Shown here: positions 35,636-48,475 of the stretch, one piece after another
Layout of the letters: the number at the start of each line of letters is the position of its first letter
Position numbering within the stretch: position 1 is the stretch's first letter
From: Melampsora larici-populina 98AG31
Lineage: Eukaryota; Basidiomycota; Pucciniomycetes; Pucciniales; Melampsoraceae
Length of the DNA stretch: 64,000 nucleotides
NCBI RefSeq assembly: GCF_000204055.1
Contig: NW_006768790.1
Coordinates: 934,372 to 998,371, forward strand
Direction of reading: 5' to 3'
Made by a program: the position numbers and the translations under genes
Notes under the pieces: generated by a model
Database searches by the model: none
What the model was told of the DNA's origin: nothing
What the model saw: the letters and a program-made list of their open reading frames with translations, nothing else

Positions 35636-35728
35636 GCCTTGAGATGTAGCTCATGGCTCAATACAATATTTTAATATTACATATGGTAGTGTTAGCCCAT
35701 GGTCCTGTAATTAGGGGTCAGGGCTGAC
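35636..35728 (+). repeat. Dispersed repeat, copy 3
   Basis: The best plus-strand copy of the family: TTGAGATGTA, an AT-rich middle with TAATATTACAT, then TGTTAGCCCATGGTCCTGTA and CAGGGCTGACA. See the inverted copy at 6664-6760. Confidence 0.6.
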
Positions 35729-38075
35729 AGTCTGACAGTCCTCAATGTCTTGATACACCGCCTCTGCAACCAAGTCTTGGGGACCCTGATTTCTTGGAAA
35801 AGTGGAGCTTCCTGTTGTGGGATGAGTTTCATTCAACAAGTGGATTTGTCCCATTTGGCAAGGCTCAGTGCCAAAATCCATGTTCCAGTTGCCACAGACC
35901 TGCATGTTTGTTATGATCTTGGTGTGATTCCCTGCTGGTACTGCACAAACAAAGGATGATAAAACTTGTGATTAGACACCATGGGATTGCATTCCTTTGG
36001 TGGGGTGTGTGTTTTGGAGGATGATTCCTTTGCAGGAAGTTGACGGATGTGGAAGTCCTGGGGAAGTTTTGAGGCCAGCACCTACTTTGTTCAATTTTTC
36101 CTGTTCATGGTGTATAATGCCCTTCATAGGCTTGGCCCCTCAAGCGCAGGGCAGTGGCAGTGAGACAAGATGGAGGATTTTGGGGTGGAGTGCTGGTGTA
36201 AGGTGAAGACAATGTGCCATGCACAGGGAAAGTGGTTTGATGGCAACACCAAGGGAGGATACCTGAAGAGGCTCTTGAACGGTGTGGTGATCAATTTATT
36301 GGATCAATCAAAAAAATGATCATATTACTTTACCAAAGTTACTAGAAAGGTTTCAGTGCAAAGAAAAACTTGGGTGGGTGCAGTTAGATCAATAGAAGCT
36401 CTTTAAAGCTTATATACTACACATTACATCATGATTAGGTCATCTTACCTCAAAAAACTTTTTGAGATCAAGACCAACTATTAACAAATGAATTACAAAA
36501 AGAAAAGAAAGAAAAACATAGGAAAAACTCAAAAATATAGGTATACAGGCTGGGAAATGGGTTTTAGGGTATTAAAATTAGGTTTAAGGGCTTAGGAAGG
36601 TTAGAATATAAAAGAGAAGCATTTTTTTAGTCATAAAAAACTTTAATCTTGATAGTTGATAAGGAGGAATAGAAGTTATTAAGAAAATAGTACTTTTTTA
36701 AGCTGGTAAACAAGGGTTTACAGGTAGTTTACATATGTAATGGTGGTATGAGGAACAAATAGGGTTCCCAAGAGAATTATCCAGGATCTCCACGGTTATG
36801 GATAATGATTTAACATAAAGGAGCAAGAGAGTGTTAGTAATGGCTGTGTAAAGGGGACAAAAGGAGTGAATTTTGTGAAAAATGGAGGTTTTTAGCTTAT
36901 TACACATGTCAAGTGAGGTGGGAATTGGATGGTAGCTAGCTCATTCAAAGCAGAAGCAATTATTTCATAAGGTACAAACTTTAAATCACTAGTAAGAGAG
37001 GTGTGTGAAGAAAGTTATAAGGGCAATAAGGAATTGGAGTGAACTTCGGATTTTACACTTACATCCATACATGTAACAACATCTACATACAAAAAACTTG
37101 ACTTCACAGCTCAATAACTCATCCATTACTCATCAGAAGGTGGGTCCAATTATTAATCAGCATCACAAGCTTTATAAGATGCACTTTAGTAATCAAAAAT
37201 TGCACATCATTTGAGGCAATCTGCAACTTTGAAAATAGGTTTTCAGCCAGATTATAAGGAAAAACTCACCCGTAGTTATCATAAGAAGTGCTGCGTAAGA
37301 TCTAATTACATCATTGATCACTTTGGGCTGTGTAAATTACATCATCTATAAGTAGCAAAGTCATTAAAACACGTCATCAGAGGGCTTTTGGGTGTTCTTG
37401 GTCAAAATTGATTGGTTTTTGAAGCGGTTGACCATTGTAAGAGCTGTAACACATCAATGTATATACTCATGGTTGATTTTGGGAATGTTGTGCCCCTTTT
37501 TCTTTATCATCTATGAATTTATCATTTTGTTTATCATTATAAACTCATTTTAGCAGTACCTGGTCACTTGAATACACCCGTTACACAGGGTCTAAATTTC
37601 ATACTCCCAATGTGTCAGAAACGGAGTGATTCATGTTTGTTATCAAGAATCATCCAATACTTGTACTCAGTACTGAGTATTTTGTTGATTGACCTTTGTG
37701 AACTTGAACAAGGTGTAAAGAATCAAAACACCTCCTCAGTTGTCTTGCACATTGTGTGGCTCTGTTCAGAGCTTGGCTCAATCTCTCAGCTACCCTGCCT
37801 CAGCTCCTTCTTATGATAGCTTTACATGGCATAAAAGGAACGGGAAGACAAAAGGAAACTCCAATCTGAGCACCTTGTACTAACCTACTAGGAGCCAAAC
37901 CCGTCCAACTACCTTCATTAACAGTCTTTGTCATCACTGCTTCTTTTGTGTTCATCTCACAAATATAAAGATGGATGGGTCCTCTTAGTTTGGTATCATA
38001 ACCAGAGACTTAAGAAAGTTCCTGATAGATTACATGGAATTGTTTGTAGAACCGCTGACCTCTTGATACACTGTC
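35729..38075. other. Gene-free repeat-derived spacer
   Basis: No gene recognised. Open frames at 35711-35905 (minus), 35997-36206, 36698-36907 (minus), 37568-37816 and 37928-38167 are short and motif-free. The last overlaps the TIR element. Confidence 0.4.
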
Positions 38076-38678
38076 AACATCACTCAACTTCCCCAAGTGG
38101 CAAGGGGGAAATGATCAGGAGTATGGTTTGTCATAAAAGGGTACACCACTGCACACCTGAGCCATAAAATCCACACTACATATGCACAGCAGGCTAAGTA
38201 AGTAGTTGCTTATCTTCCAGGTGTACTTAGTTATCTGCTCATCTTAACAAATAAATCACATGCAATACATCATGTAACATTTTTAACTTTGACAAATTTG
38301 TCCCAGAAATCCACTACATATATTATCATGGCTACTCAGACAAAATTCTCAAAGCCATTTGTCAGTAACACAAAGGGTGTTACATGAAGTTTGGTTGATT
38401 AAATCACACCAAACCTTTGAGTCAGTGTATGTAGTCATCTTTTGAAATGCTTTTGTCCAGCTGAAAAAAAATTACAGCATGTATTACATATGATTTACAT
38501 CTTCAGATGAGCAGAAAACTGAGCAAACCTGTATGTACATGATAGCCACCTATTCACTCAGCCTGGTGCACATATGTAGTGTGGGTGTTATGGCTCAGGT
38601 GTGCAGTGATGGATCCTTTTATGCCAAACCATACTCCTAATAATTTTCCCCTTCTCACTTGGGAAGACAAATGATGTT
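38076..38678. mobile_element. 603-bp element with very long inverted arms (about 138 bp)
   Basis: The left arm 38076-38214 and right arm 38541-38678 are inverted copies at roughly 80% identity: AACATCA start, CAAGTG, GGAGTATGGTTTG, ACTGCACACCTGAGCCATAA, CCACACTACATATG, CAGGCT. The 326-bp centre is AT-rich and non-coding. No clear target duplication was seen. It lies about 640 bp upstream of the BAR-SH3 gene. Confidence 0.7.
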
Positions 38679-39314
38679 CAAAGCGATTGATATGATTTTT
38701 CAAGATAGGCCAACTTGGCTGTAAGGTTTGCTACAGCCTCATAATTGATATCATCACTTGACATTACTTGTTTACCTTGATCTTCTTGATTCTGATGACT
38801 AGGAACTTGAATAGTGAACAAGTGAAACTGATTTAGCAAAATGAATGAGAAAGAATAATGGTGAATGAAATTGGTAACAATGGTCAACAGCCTATGACGT
38901 CAATCATCTTGCAAGATGAAATATCAGTTCACAAGGTCCGACCCGTCGTTGCAGAAAACATACACTACATATTATTTGTGACATTTCAATCAGTAGATAC
39001 ATAACAAGTGACCTATGAATTATTGACACCTGTACATAGGTTATTCATGAGCTGTGACATTTGTATGTAGGTTGACAGTTGACAGTGGTGAGCGCACACT
39101 GCACAGCCATCTAACACCAAACATCAATCGATCCTCAATTCTCAATCCTCAATTCACTCCAACAGCAAACTTCATTCATAGCTTGGCTTGGTTCATTGAC
39201 AATATCAAACCAAGGAAAAACTTATAAGCAGACCATCGGTTCTGAATCTCTCTTAAACATCATTTACTTCATCAATTCAAACGATCATCATCACCAAGTC
39301 AATCACTTACGATC
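38679..39314. promoter_or_regulatory. Upstream region and leader of the BAR-SH3 gene
   Basis: A CA/TC-rich leader (39090-39314) with CTCAATTC repeats precedes the ATG. No discrete site can be defined. Nothing else is recognised. Confidence 0.35.
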
Positions 39315-41260
39315 ATGTTAAAGGCTATCAAAAGGACTCCACATGTCCTCACCTCAAAGGTTGGAATGTCAAAGACTTCAAATGATGTTGAAGTAGATGA
39401 TCTTAAACGTCGTTTTACAGCTGTTGAGGAAGAGACAGCCAAACTTTTAAAGGATTCAAAGGCTTATAGAGAAGCTGTCTCCAGTCCGTGGCAAGCCTTA
39501 TTTTCCAGTCTTAAGAATTTTCACAGCTTTGAGGAACATGCATTAGGCTGGTCTGAATTCATCGAATCCTAAGCTGATCATCTTTGGTTTCTTTTTTCTT
39601 TAGATATGTTAACATCTTCTCATAACTTTGGTCAAGCATATATCACACTTTTATCACCTATAGGAAATGAATTAGATTTGGCTACAAGATATCCATCTGC
39701 AGCTAAAACGATTGAACAAATGACTTCGTATCAAGATTTGATTACAGATTTAAGAGATACAGTTCAACCTGAATTAGAACTTATTGATTCACGTATCATG
39801 GCACCTGTTAAAGAATTTTTAGAAGTTATCAAACGGGCCAGGAAAACTATTGTGAAACGTGATCATAAGGTATTTTTTTGAATTCTTTTCATCAAGGATC
39901 ATCTGTATAGATTTTCGAAGTACATTCATTCACTCACCATACTGCATTGTGAAATATTGGAACAGTTGATCGATTTCGACCGACACAATAACGCTTATGT
40001 TAAGCTACGAGACAAGAAAGAGAAAACATTAAGTGTGTAATTCCTAAAAATTTTCTACTCAAAGCTATCACAATAGAATCTGAGATAATTTGAAACAAAT
40101 GACCGATTTCAAGAGGATGAGCAGAACATCTTCAAGTTAGAGCAAGATTACGAAGCTGCTTTAACGGAATATGAACATTACAATAATTTACTGAAGACTG
40201 ATATTCCTAGGTTCTTGGAACTTGCTACTTCTTTCGTCTCACCATTATTCTATTCGTTTTTTTACATGCAGTTAGTATTTTTTGATCCATTGTCACTTGG
40301 TCTCAAATCCACGCTAATCTGACCTTTCTCTTTGCAGACTTAACGTACTCTATGTCTCGTTTGAAAAACTTAAACAATTTGCTGAAGGTAGATTTGATTT
40401 GACCCAAACTGATATTGAAGGAATTTATCAATCAAGGCTCGAAGATGCATTTGAAAGACTAGACGGTTTATCTATCACCAAACGAGCTCCTCCAACAGGT
40501 TTGTCTTTAACTTGATCTTCCCATCATAAAACTTCAATAATCCCTGATCCTTTTCGACTTGTCTGATTCTTTAGCCAAAGCTTTAGCTGAACGTCGACAA
40601 ATGGCAGGAGGTGATCCATCTGGATCGCGACCACCAAGTCTCAGTGCTAAACCATCGTTTAATCGACCACCTTCACTTGCATCTAAGCCGCCTTTAGCAT
40701 CTAAGCCACCCTTAGGATCTAAACCTCCAATGTCAGGAACCAAAGCTGTACCACCCTTAGCACCCAAGCCTTCCATAGGAGGAGGAATTGGCGGAAAAGG
40801 ACCATTACCAAAAGATGAGAATATCAATGCTCCACCACCTTATACACCAGATGCCACTTCATCAAGTAATAATAACAGTACTGCACCGTCAATGGGATCA
40901 GTAGCCGCAGCAGCAGCAGCCATTCAAGCTCAACGACAAAACCAAGCAGCTCCTGCTTCTTTTAAACCTCCAGTTTCAGTACCTCCTAAAACTGGTGCGA
41001 CTTATGTAACTGCTACTTATGATTTTGTTGCACAAGCAGAAGGCGATTTGAATTTTTCGGCTGGTGATCGGATCGAAGTGATTAAAAAAACTGATAGTGT
41101 TGATGATTGGTGGACGGGTAGATTGAATGGAGTTGAAGGCGTCTTTCCTGGTCAGTGTTCTCTTACTAGGATTTGTCTTGAACTTATGATTCTTGTCATG
41201 AATCTATCAAGATGGTTTATTGATTTGGTTTATGGATCTTTAGGTAATTATGTTCAATGA
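39315..41260 (+). CDS. BAR-domain/SH3 protein (amphiphysin, Rvs167/Hob1-like), 7 exons
   Basis: Exons 39315-39483, 39604-39869, 39966-40034, 40116-40270, 40338-40498, 40575-41150 and 41244-41260 join to 470 residues. Residues from about 10 to 255 form the BAR coiled-coil dimer that senses and bends membranes (DDLKRRFTAVEEETAKLLKD, LIDFDRHNNAYVKLRDKK, LNVLYVSFEKLKQFAEG). A Pro/Ala-rich linker (about 285-400) contains repeated SKPP motifs. The C-terminal SH3 (ATYDFVAQAEGDLNFSAGDRI, DDWWTGRLNG, GVFPGNYVQ) ends at the last residue. Family members act in endocytic scission and actin patch function. The final exon is only 17 nt. The 93-bp last intron is stop-free and in frame, so retention would insert 31 residues into the last SH3 strand. 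Confidence 0.93.
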
Positions 41261-42865
41261 AACTAAATAGGTTTGAAAGTACACAAGATCGATAGGGGAA
41301 ATCGATTAAGACAATGAAGTTGGAAGGAGTAAAGCAAAGATTGGTTAAATTGGATATGAACCAATTCATGAATGGATCATCCATTCAGGCAATATGATGA
41401 AGATGTTTGAATTCAGAAATGAATAATTGTGTGTGTGTATGTGTGTCAGTTTTTGAGAAATAGGACACCAAGCAAGTTTTGTTATGTTCAATTTTTTGTT
41501 TTTATTAAGTTTATACAATGGTTGTGAAGAGAATTGAATTAAAGAGTTTGAGTAAGAATGTGTATAATATGTATGATGAGATATATGAATACATACAAGC
41601 GACTTGAGACAGAGATGATCAATGGAATACACGGTCAACAGGGATGAGTGATGGTTTATATAGGGATCATAGGAGTTTCTGAAGTTGATCTGTTGGAATG
41701 AATAAGTTTAACAAAGGGCTTATGTCAGACTTGTGTTTTTGGTGGAGGGATCTCCATTGTCCAAGAATTTAAGTCTACTTTAAAGTGTACTTTTTTTTCA
41801 AACTTCTTTTTTCAATTTTTTGCAAAAAAAGTCTCAAGAGAATTCATATGACTTTCTTTATTTCTTTTTACATAATTTGATACCTCATGTGTTGATTTAA
41901 ATTGAAGAAAAGAAGTTGTTTAGTTTTGTAATTTAACCTTGATCTTTGATCTGCTTTTAATACCATTTGTGAGGGGAATAATTAGTCAAGCTTGATGGGA
42001 AAGTTGAAATTTGGGTGAGTTTAATTTTATTGCAGCCAAAGAATACTTGAATGATTAATTATAGGTTGTCCAGAAATACAAGTACCTTATGATAAGAAGA
42101 TAGGATGATTATCATCTCTTAAGACCAGTCAGTAAAGCTATTAACCCCTGCCAATATGTGGACAAGCCCTTGGGATCAGTGAAGTTTAGGCTATCAATCA
42201 AACTCTTGTTCAAATTTCAAAATTTGAGAACCATGAATCATTCACTAGACAAGACACCCAGAATTCTTCTGGAGTCCACTTGTTGGTCTGCACATCCTCA
42301 AGGATAGCTTGTAAGATTTCAGTTCAATTTCACCTGGCATGATAACAGAATAATCAAAAAGGCAAACAGGTAGGATTTTTTGCATCTCTCAAAACTTGCA
42401 ACTGAAAAAAAGAATTTTTACATTTCCTGGATGATCTCTTGCAGTCCATTCCAAGAAAATCATCACTTATGCAGTTAAAATCTAACTTTGATTGTGGTGC
42501 AATGAGTGAATCCAATGTAAGGTTTTCAAGAATCATGTAAAATGGTTTATATATAAGTTTCATTTAACAAGAGTAGTGATAAAAGATAGTAAATGATATA
42601 ATTACATATTTCTCATTTTGATTTTTGACATACATTGACATAACACATTCTTAGAAAAAAACCAAAACACTATAAAACCTTCTTATCCCTATCACAAAAA
42701 CAATGCCTCAACTTTGCAAAAGAAAAAGACACTTAAACTATCTTGACTTCTTTACTTAATACAATACATTACAAATTTTGAACTATGTATTACATTTTTC
42801 TTCAAAATCCTTCATCCTTCATCCTTCATCCAACTTCTTCTTCCTCCCCAAAAAAACTAGTTAAC
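41261..42865. other. Convergent intergenic region between BAR-SH3 and Snf4-like genes
   Basis: Both neighbouring genes end here. AT-rich 3' flanks with no gene. Minus-strand frames at 41366-41638 and 42354-42563 lack motifs. Confidence 0.45.
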
Positions 42866-45011
42866 TTACTCATTCTCTTCTTCCAAATTATCCTCACTTT
42901 CGACCATCAAACTAATCTCTTCTTCTTCCTCACCTTCACCTTCACCTTCAACCTGAACCTCTTCTTCTTTCTCACCCTGAATGCCTAATCCAACAATCGA
43001 TTTACCTTGTAAAGACTTTCCTTTGTTACCCACCAAATGTTTCATAATATCTGAAAGTGAAAGGATCCCAACGAGTCTATCTTTAACTTTTTCTTTCTTG
43101 GTGGTGGTGGTTGTAGTTGCTACAAAATTCATTGGTCGGTTCTCGGCTAATGGGGTTGCATCTTCATCTTCTTGTGTTGAACTTTGAGTTTGAGTGATCA
43201 AATCATCTACTATTACGAACCGATGTACTCTTCTTTCTCCAATATATTTTAAGATATTCGATAATGAATCATCGGCTGAACATACTGTTACTCCACAATA
43301 ATCTGGTGATCTTCTGGCTATAGCTTCTTCAATTGTTAAATCTAATAATCTATATGCATCACTTCTAACTAAATCCTATATAAGCCAAACAAATACACTT
43401 TGTTAAATCATTGTTCCTCTAAAGAAAATTGGATAAAAGATGACTTGAGACTTACGACTATATCTACCGCTTCATATAGATCTACTACGCTACCATTTTC
43501 ATCAACAATAGGTACAGCACTTATTCCTCGTTCTGAAAACATATGTACTACATCAAATACAGTAGTTTGTAATGTAGCAGTCGCTAATGGATGAAATGGA
43601 TCATGATCTGAATGTGCTGTATTTGCAGTGGTTGAATTGTTATTGTGATGATGATGATTATTGTTGGCTTCTGGAGTGTCTTGGTTTGAGTTTATGGGAT
43701 CAGTGACTTTTCTTGAGGACTGGTATGATGAGACGTAAGATCCTATTCCTAGTGATCCAATTGATTGAGTTAATCTATCTACATCAGATTGTGCCTATAA
43801 CCCCCCCAAAAAAAAGAATATCAGTAATGGTCAACGTTTTGTGATGTGAGAAAATGGGTTTTTGAAAGAGTATAGAGATTAGGGTGAGGATATGGGTTTT
43901 TACGTTGATTGCAATGAATTTTAAAACACGATATTGGGTTAGGACGCAGAGGATTGCATCTTTACCAGTTGTTGCATCTTGATCAATCAAAGGTATTCGA
44001 CGTGCATGAGTTCTAATTAATTGTTCACATGCTTCTAAAAGAGGCTGTCAAAAACAAAAACAAAATCAATGATTAGAGATTGGAGTTCAAATAGAAAGAA
44101 TTTGAATTTGAAGAGACTCAACCGCATCTGGATGAACATGAACAGTAGGCGGAGGAGGAGCATCGATCGCTTGTTCGATATCACGAAGTCTTGAGAGAGG
44201 AAACGATTCGACTTCAGCAGCAGCTAAAGCATAAGGATCATCTAAAGTAGAACTACTGGCACTAGGTGGATCAGAAGAGATTGTTGGACGATATGGTAAT
44301 GAAGAATGATGTTGATCGGGTGAAGAAGTGATAGGGAACACATGACTTGGATTCATAGGTATTGAAGGTGACGAAGCTGTTGAAGAACTTGATGAAACTG
44401 ATTCGCTATTGATTTGATTTGGTGACGTTTTTAGGTAAAAGTATTGAATTACTGTGAAGGATCGGTTTTATCAAAAGGTATAGATCAGTCAACGGATCAT
44501 GATGAAGATGAAAGATTAAAAGTTTGGTTTACGATGAATTACATCCGTCAAGGTAAACATTCCACAGAATCGAAATGAAGTAGAATCATAAAGTGGAGCT
44601 GATACGACACCTATTACAGAAATTCAAGCTTTAGTATCCAAAAAGCTTTTAATGGAATATGATTCAACAGAAGAAACTCACCATTGGTCATAAGAGCAGT
44701 TAAAGCTCTTTTGATTCCCAATCTGAATTTATTTGATTGAAAACAAATGTTAGTTCTTTTGGTCATGATTGATTTGTAGAAATTGTAGAAACTAACGAAT
44801 TATCAAAAACAATCAATCTATAACTTTCAGGTAAGATATCATAACAAGTTTTTTCACTTAAAAACTCTCTTAAGTTTTGTAATGCTTTGGTATGAGCATT
44901 CGTTGGTTTGACTAATTTAGTTGAAGGTACCATCTTGAGATTGATATAAGTTTCTTGACTTCCGAGTGAGTTGGTTGGATTTTGAATTGCTGAGTTGAAC
45001 AACAGAAACAT
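42866..45011 (-). CDS. SNF4: AMPK/SNF1 complex gamma subunit (four CBS domains), 7 exons
   Basis: Minus-strand exons 45011-44797, 44722-44682, 44610-44533, 44451-44123, 44044-43904, 43794-43456 and 43375-42866 join to 550 residues. The gamma subunit binds adenine nucleotides and controls the SNF1 kinase in the nucleus and cytoplasm. Diagnostic stretches are LREFLSEKTCYDILPESYRLIVFDNSL, GIKRALTALMTNG, VSAPLYDS, FCGMFTLTDVIHLIQYFY, PLLEACEQLIRTHARRIPLIDQD, ISAVPIVDENGSVVDLYEAVDIV and GERRVHRFVIVDD. At 550 residues it is much longer than yeast Snf4 (322). The extra length comes from a Ser-rich insert after CBS1, an Asn/His-rich insert between CBS2 and CBS3, a Thr/Lys insert inside CBS4 and a Glu-rich C-terminal tail. 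A downstream in-frame Met is an alternative start. Confidence 0.93.
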
Positions 45012-46440
45012 CGTTCAAAGGTACTTTCTTCAAAACTACAGTTCAATCTCCAAAACTACATTTCTTTACAGATCGACACTCAGTGAGCAGGACTCGGACC
45101 CGGTACACTAAACTTCACGCGGTAGCGGATCGGAAAAGCTTTCGGGTCATGACATCATCGGGTCTTGAATACATTCTTATCAGAAGACCTTCCATCTCGA
45201 AGGATTGAATGCTCTGAAAATTTAATTCTAGTATCAAATTTGAGTGCCTTCCAATTGGACATGAGGGGTTAACCCATCTCAATGTCATTAGAGAACAAGT
45301 GTAGATTTTCCAGAATTTGTTGGGACTTGTTTTTCATGAATTTTCACGTTCACATCTCAAGAGTGACTTGTTTTCTGAGACACCTTCAAAAGTCTGGTTG
45401 GCAAAGATAATGGGTTTTTAATGTCCAGCCTCACCAAGCCACAGTGAGGCACATCCACTCAGCTACCATGAGTGGATAATGTAGCTCTCCCCCTGGCTCC
45501 GGATGCTGTGCATCCAACAGTGGTCATTTAAAAAGAACTTTTTCTGGAAGTTTTAATTGTGTTACCACTTGAGATTTTCCCACCAGATTCTAGTGTTTTG
45601 CCATATGAAAGTAGTCCAAATTGCGTCTTCCGCCTTGAAGGGTTTGTGACAGCTAAGCCCTATGGGTTTTGGAGGTCCGTTGTATCACTGGGTTTGAGCT
45701 GATCTCTGTAAAAGTTCTGGCACTGCCATTATACAACCCAATTCTTTTTTGTTCATCCTTGGTCATAATTGACCATTGGTGGTCTGGTTTGTTCAAGGTG
45801 CAGCAATGGACAAACTTGAAGTGGCTGGGCTGACTCAGACAAGTAATCAATCTTGGAAGAGAATTTTTGGATTGCCACTTGCACTAACCTGCCAAGCCTC
45901 AACAAATATCAAGGAGTTTAATACTTTCTCATCTTATGATGTTTACAATTCCAGATGAGAAGAACCTCAATTGTTTTGTTGGTGTGGCCCTCTCTAATCT
46001 GACTCCAGCCACTATCACGTTGGCTGTTGGTTTTCTGTATCAGCTGCTTGTAATATTTCTTCAGACTTTGTCAAACAGTACACACCATGTAAATGTCCTT
46101 GTAGCATGTCAATGTGCACACACACAGGTCGTTCCTTAGACCTGGTAAATACCCATCAAAGACGTACCACAACAGGCACCTCTTCCCCTTACCAACTGAG
46201 ACATTGACAGTCAGTTGACCCCAAACAAAGACAAAGGATTCTGCAAATCCTATAAATAAATCATTATTCACAACAGGTGCTCAATAACACTCTTAGTCTA
46301 AATCCAACCAAAATGCTTTCAGATTTATTTCAAAACTCTCCGTGTGTGCATGTTGACCTGTTACAGGGATATTTACATGGTGTCACCTTTCTGTTTTCAG
46401 TGTCAAATAATCCATCCCTCCCTTTAATTGCTTTTCAAAC
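45012..46440. other. Upstream region of the Snf4-like gene and repeat-derived spacer
   Basis: The first 150 bp probably hold the Snf4-like promoter. The rest has short motif-free frames (45653-45850 minus, 45776-46139 plus, 46071-46271 minus) and a small hairpin around 45430-45475. No gene. Confidence 0.4.
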
Positions 46441-48475
46441 ATGTTGAAACTCCTTCTTGTGTTTCAAAGTCTAACAGCTTTCATGGGTCTCAAAATTCAT
46501 CTCATCACTGACACAACCACAAATCAGTTTTTTTTAAATTTTATGCCTGAACATAGTGACTGATTGAGCCCTCTATGTTGCAGGATGAATTCCCATTCTT
46601 AGGAATCCAACCCCACAAGAAATATTGACACCCCCAACTGTGATCAAGAATGCCTACTTATACCATTAAATTTTGACAATCTCTTTGATCTAAACAACAA
46701 TGGATTGAATTCAACATGTAATCTAGGATCCCAAGATTCATCTGTGGTGTTTGATTTCAGCCATGAGTCTCTGGAAAAGGATTCTGGTAAGTAAAAAATA
46801 AAAGATTCATTTTTGTCCTGCACTTACATTTCTTCTTTTATAGTTCCATTGCCAAAAGTTGAAAAAATCTGGTAAGTAACAAATCTTTCTTTGGCTGCGC
46901 TGACTTACTTTCCAAATCGCTTTGTTCAATGTTTTAAAGTGGAAACATCTTGATCTCACAATTTTACCAAGCAACAGATTAATATCACAGATCCATCTCT
47001 TACGCAAATGATATCACTTGTAGTCATCATTGCCAACAAGATCTACAATGATACAGCTAGTGGTATGAGTGCTTAATTCAAAACAGGCAATGCCAACAAA
47101 CAATCTCTGTTGGTGTAAGCTTTTTCAACCACAGTATTTATGGCAAGAGTAAATGTTGTGTTGTAACACTTGATGATCATCTCTTTTTTTTAAAGTGGTT
47201 GATGTTGAGCCAACTCAAGAAGCTGGTATCATCTTATTTATGGAACATCCAGGTAACACAGACTAACAGGTTGCTGATTTAAGTATTTTCTTTGATTTTC
47301 TTGTGTTACATTTCACTGACTGCTGTGGTTCTATTCTCATCAGGAGTGGTTGTTGGCCCATGCAGTATTGCCAGCCACAAATGTAATCAACAAAGTTTGC
47401 CCAACTCTACATGAAAAGCTTGCCTATTCAGACCCCATCCCCAAGCACAAACTTGTGCTGAATGAGTTGGTCTGTCACAAAAAGATTCTTGAAAGGCAAT
47501 AGCACAGCCCAAGCTAATTGTGTGGTCAACAATGACGACTCCACCTTGATTATGAACTTATCTTTTGAGCATATGATTGACTCCACCTTGATTATGAACT
47601 TATTTTTTGAGCATATAGTTGAGTGGTCAGTTTATTCATTTTATCTTCCTTCAAACATGTTTTACTTTGTTCCAGACCATTGGCAGGGCAGGAATTACTC
47701 TGGGAATCCGCAAGTATCAAATGTTCCCTCATAACTACTACCCCTTTCTGGTCTACATAGCAAGCCAAGATGGCTACAACTGAGGCACCTCCATCCACCT
47801 GGGGCTACCTGATATGCAGGGATTGCATTTGAAGGTTGATCTTGAAGAGGCCAGACAACCTGCCAACTTATGAACTGTTGATAACTTCATTGATTTTGCT
47901 AGAGTTCCAGATCAAGAGGTGGACAAATTCACTGATCAGACTTTTGGAAATCATGACATGTGAAACTCTTACCAATCTTTGTTCCTAGATGCTCTTGATG
48001 TGTGCAACATGGAATACTAGGGGAATTGATTTGAAAAAATTGAAATATTGATAGTCTATTGGCTTATGAATATGTCTGATAGTTTCTTTGTGGCATCTTA
48101 CACTTGTGATAAAATATATTAAATGAAATCATGTTTGAATTCCTTGTATATAAAGCTCTTGTGTGCTCTGTACCTTGACCATTTTCTCTTATTGAACTCA
48201 AACATTGCTTTTGTCACATGGTTGTTCACCTTAGATTGTTCTTGCCTTTGTTTGATCACTGCTCAGCTTCATTAAAGCTGATTTTGTGAATATCACAGTT
48301 TGTGATAGTCATCTTACCTGGAACTGGCCTAGCCTTCATGGGTAGTGCTCAACTCTTCTACTACTATATTGTCAAGAAGGAAAAAGCAAAGCTTCAATCC
48401 AATCCCATTGTTATTCCTAAAACTAACTCAGAGGATGACTATGATATGAAAGTCATGTCTCCTAAACACCACTAA
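46441..48475 (+). pseudogene. Decayed multi-exon gene for an unrecognised secreted/membrane protein
   Basis: Several coding-like blocks lie on the plus strand with plausible splice sites. They are a signal-peptide-like start at 46441 (MLKLLLVFQSLTAFMG), a block ending SHESLEKDS at 46790, PLPKVEKIW before GTAAGT at about 46875, VVDVEPTQEAGIILFMEHPG ending at 47252, EWLLAHAVLPATNVINKV from 47342, and TIGRAGITLGIRKYQMFPHN at about 47680. The last block is a hydrophobic segment then a Lys/Asp-rich tail (48296-48475) ending KVMSPKHH-stop. Stops and frame changes interrupt the blocks (near 46630, 47510, 47780, 47870), and a 42-bp duplication lies inside. I do not recognise the family. It could instead be a real gene with unusual introns. 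Confidence 0.35.
47537..47620 (+). repeat. 42-bp tandem duplication
   Basis: Two adjacent 42-bp units (47537-47578 and 47579-47620) beginning GACTCCACCTTGATTATGAA, differing at three or four positions. The unit is a multiple of three and sits in the coding-like tract of the decayed gene. Confidence 0.85.
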
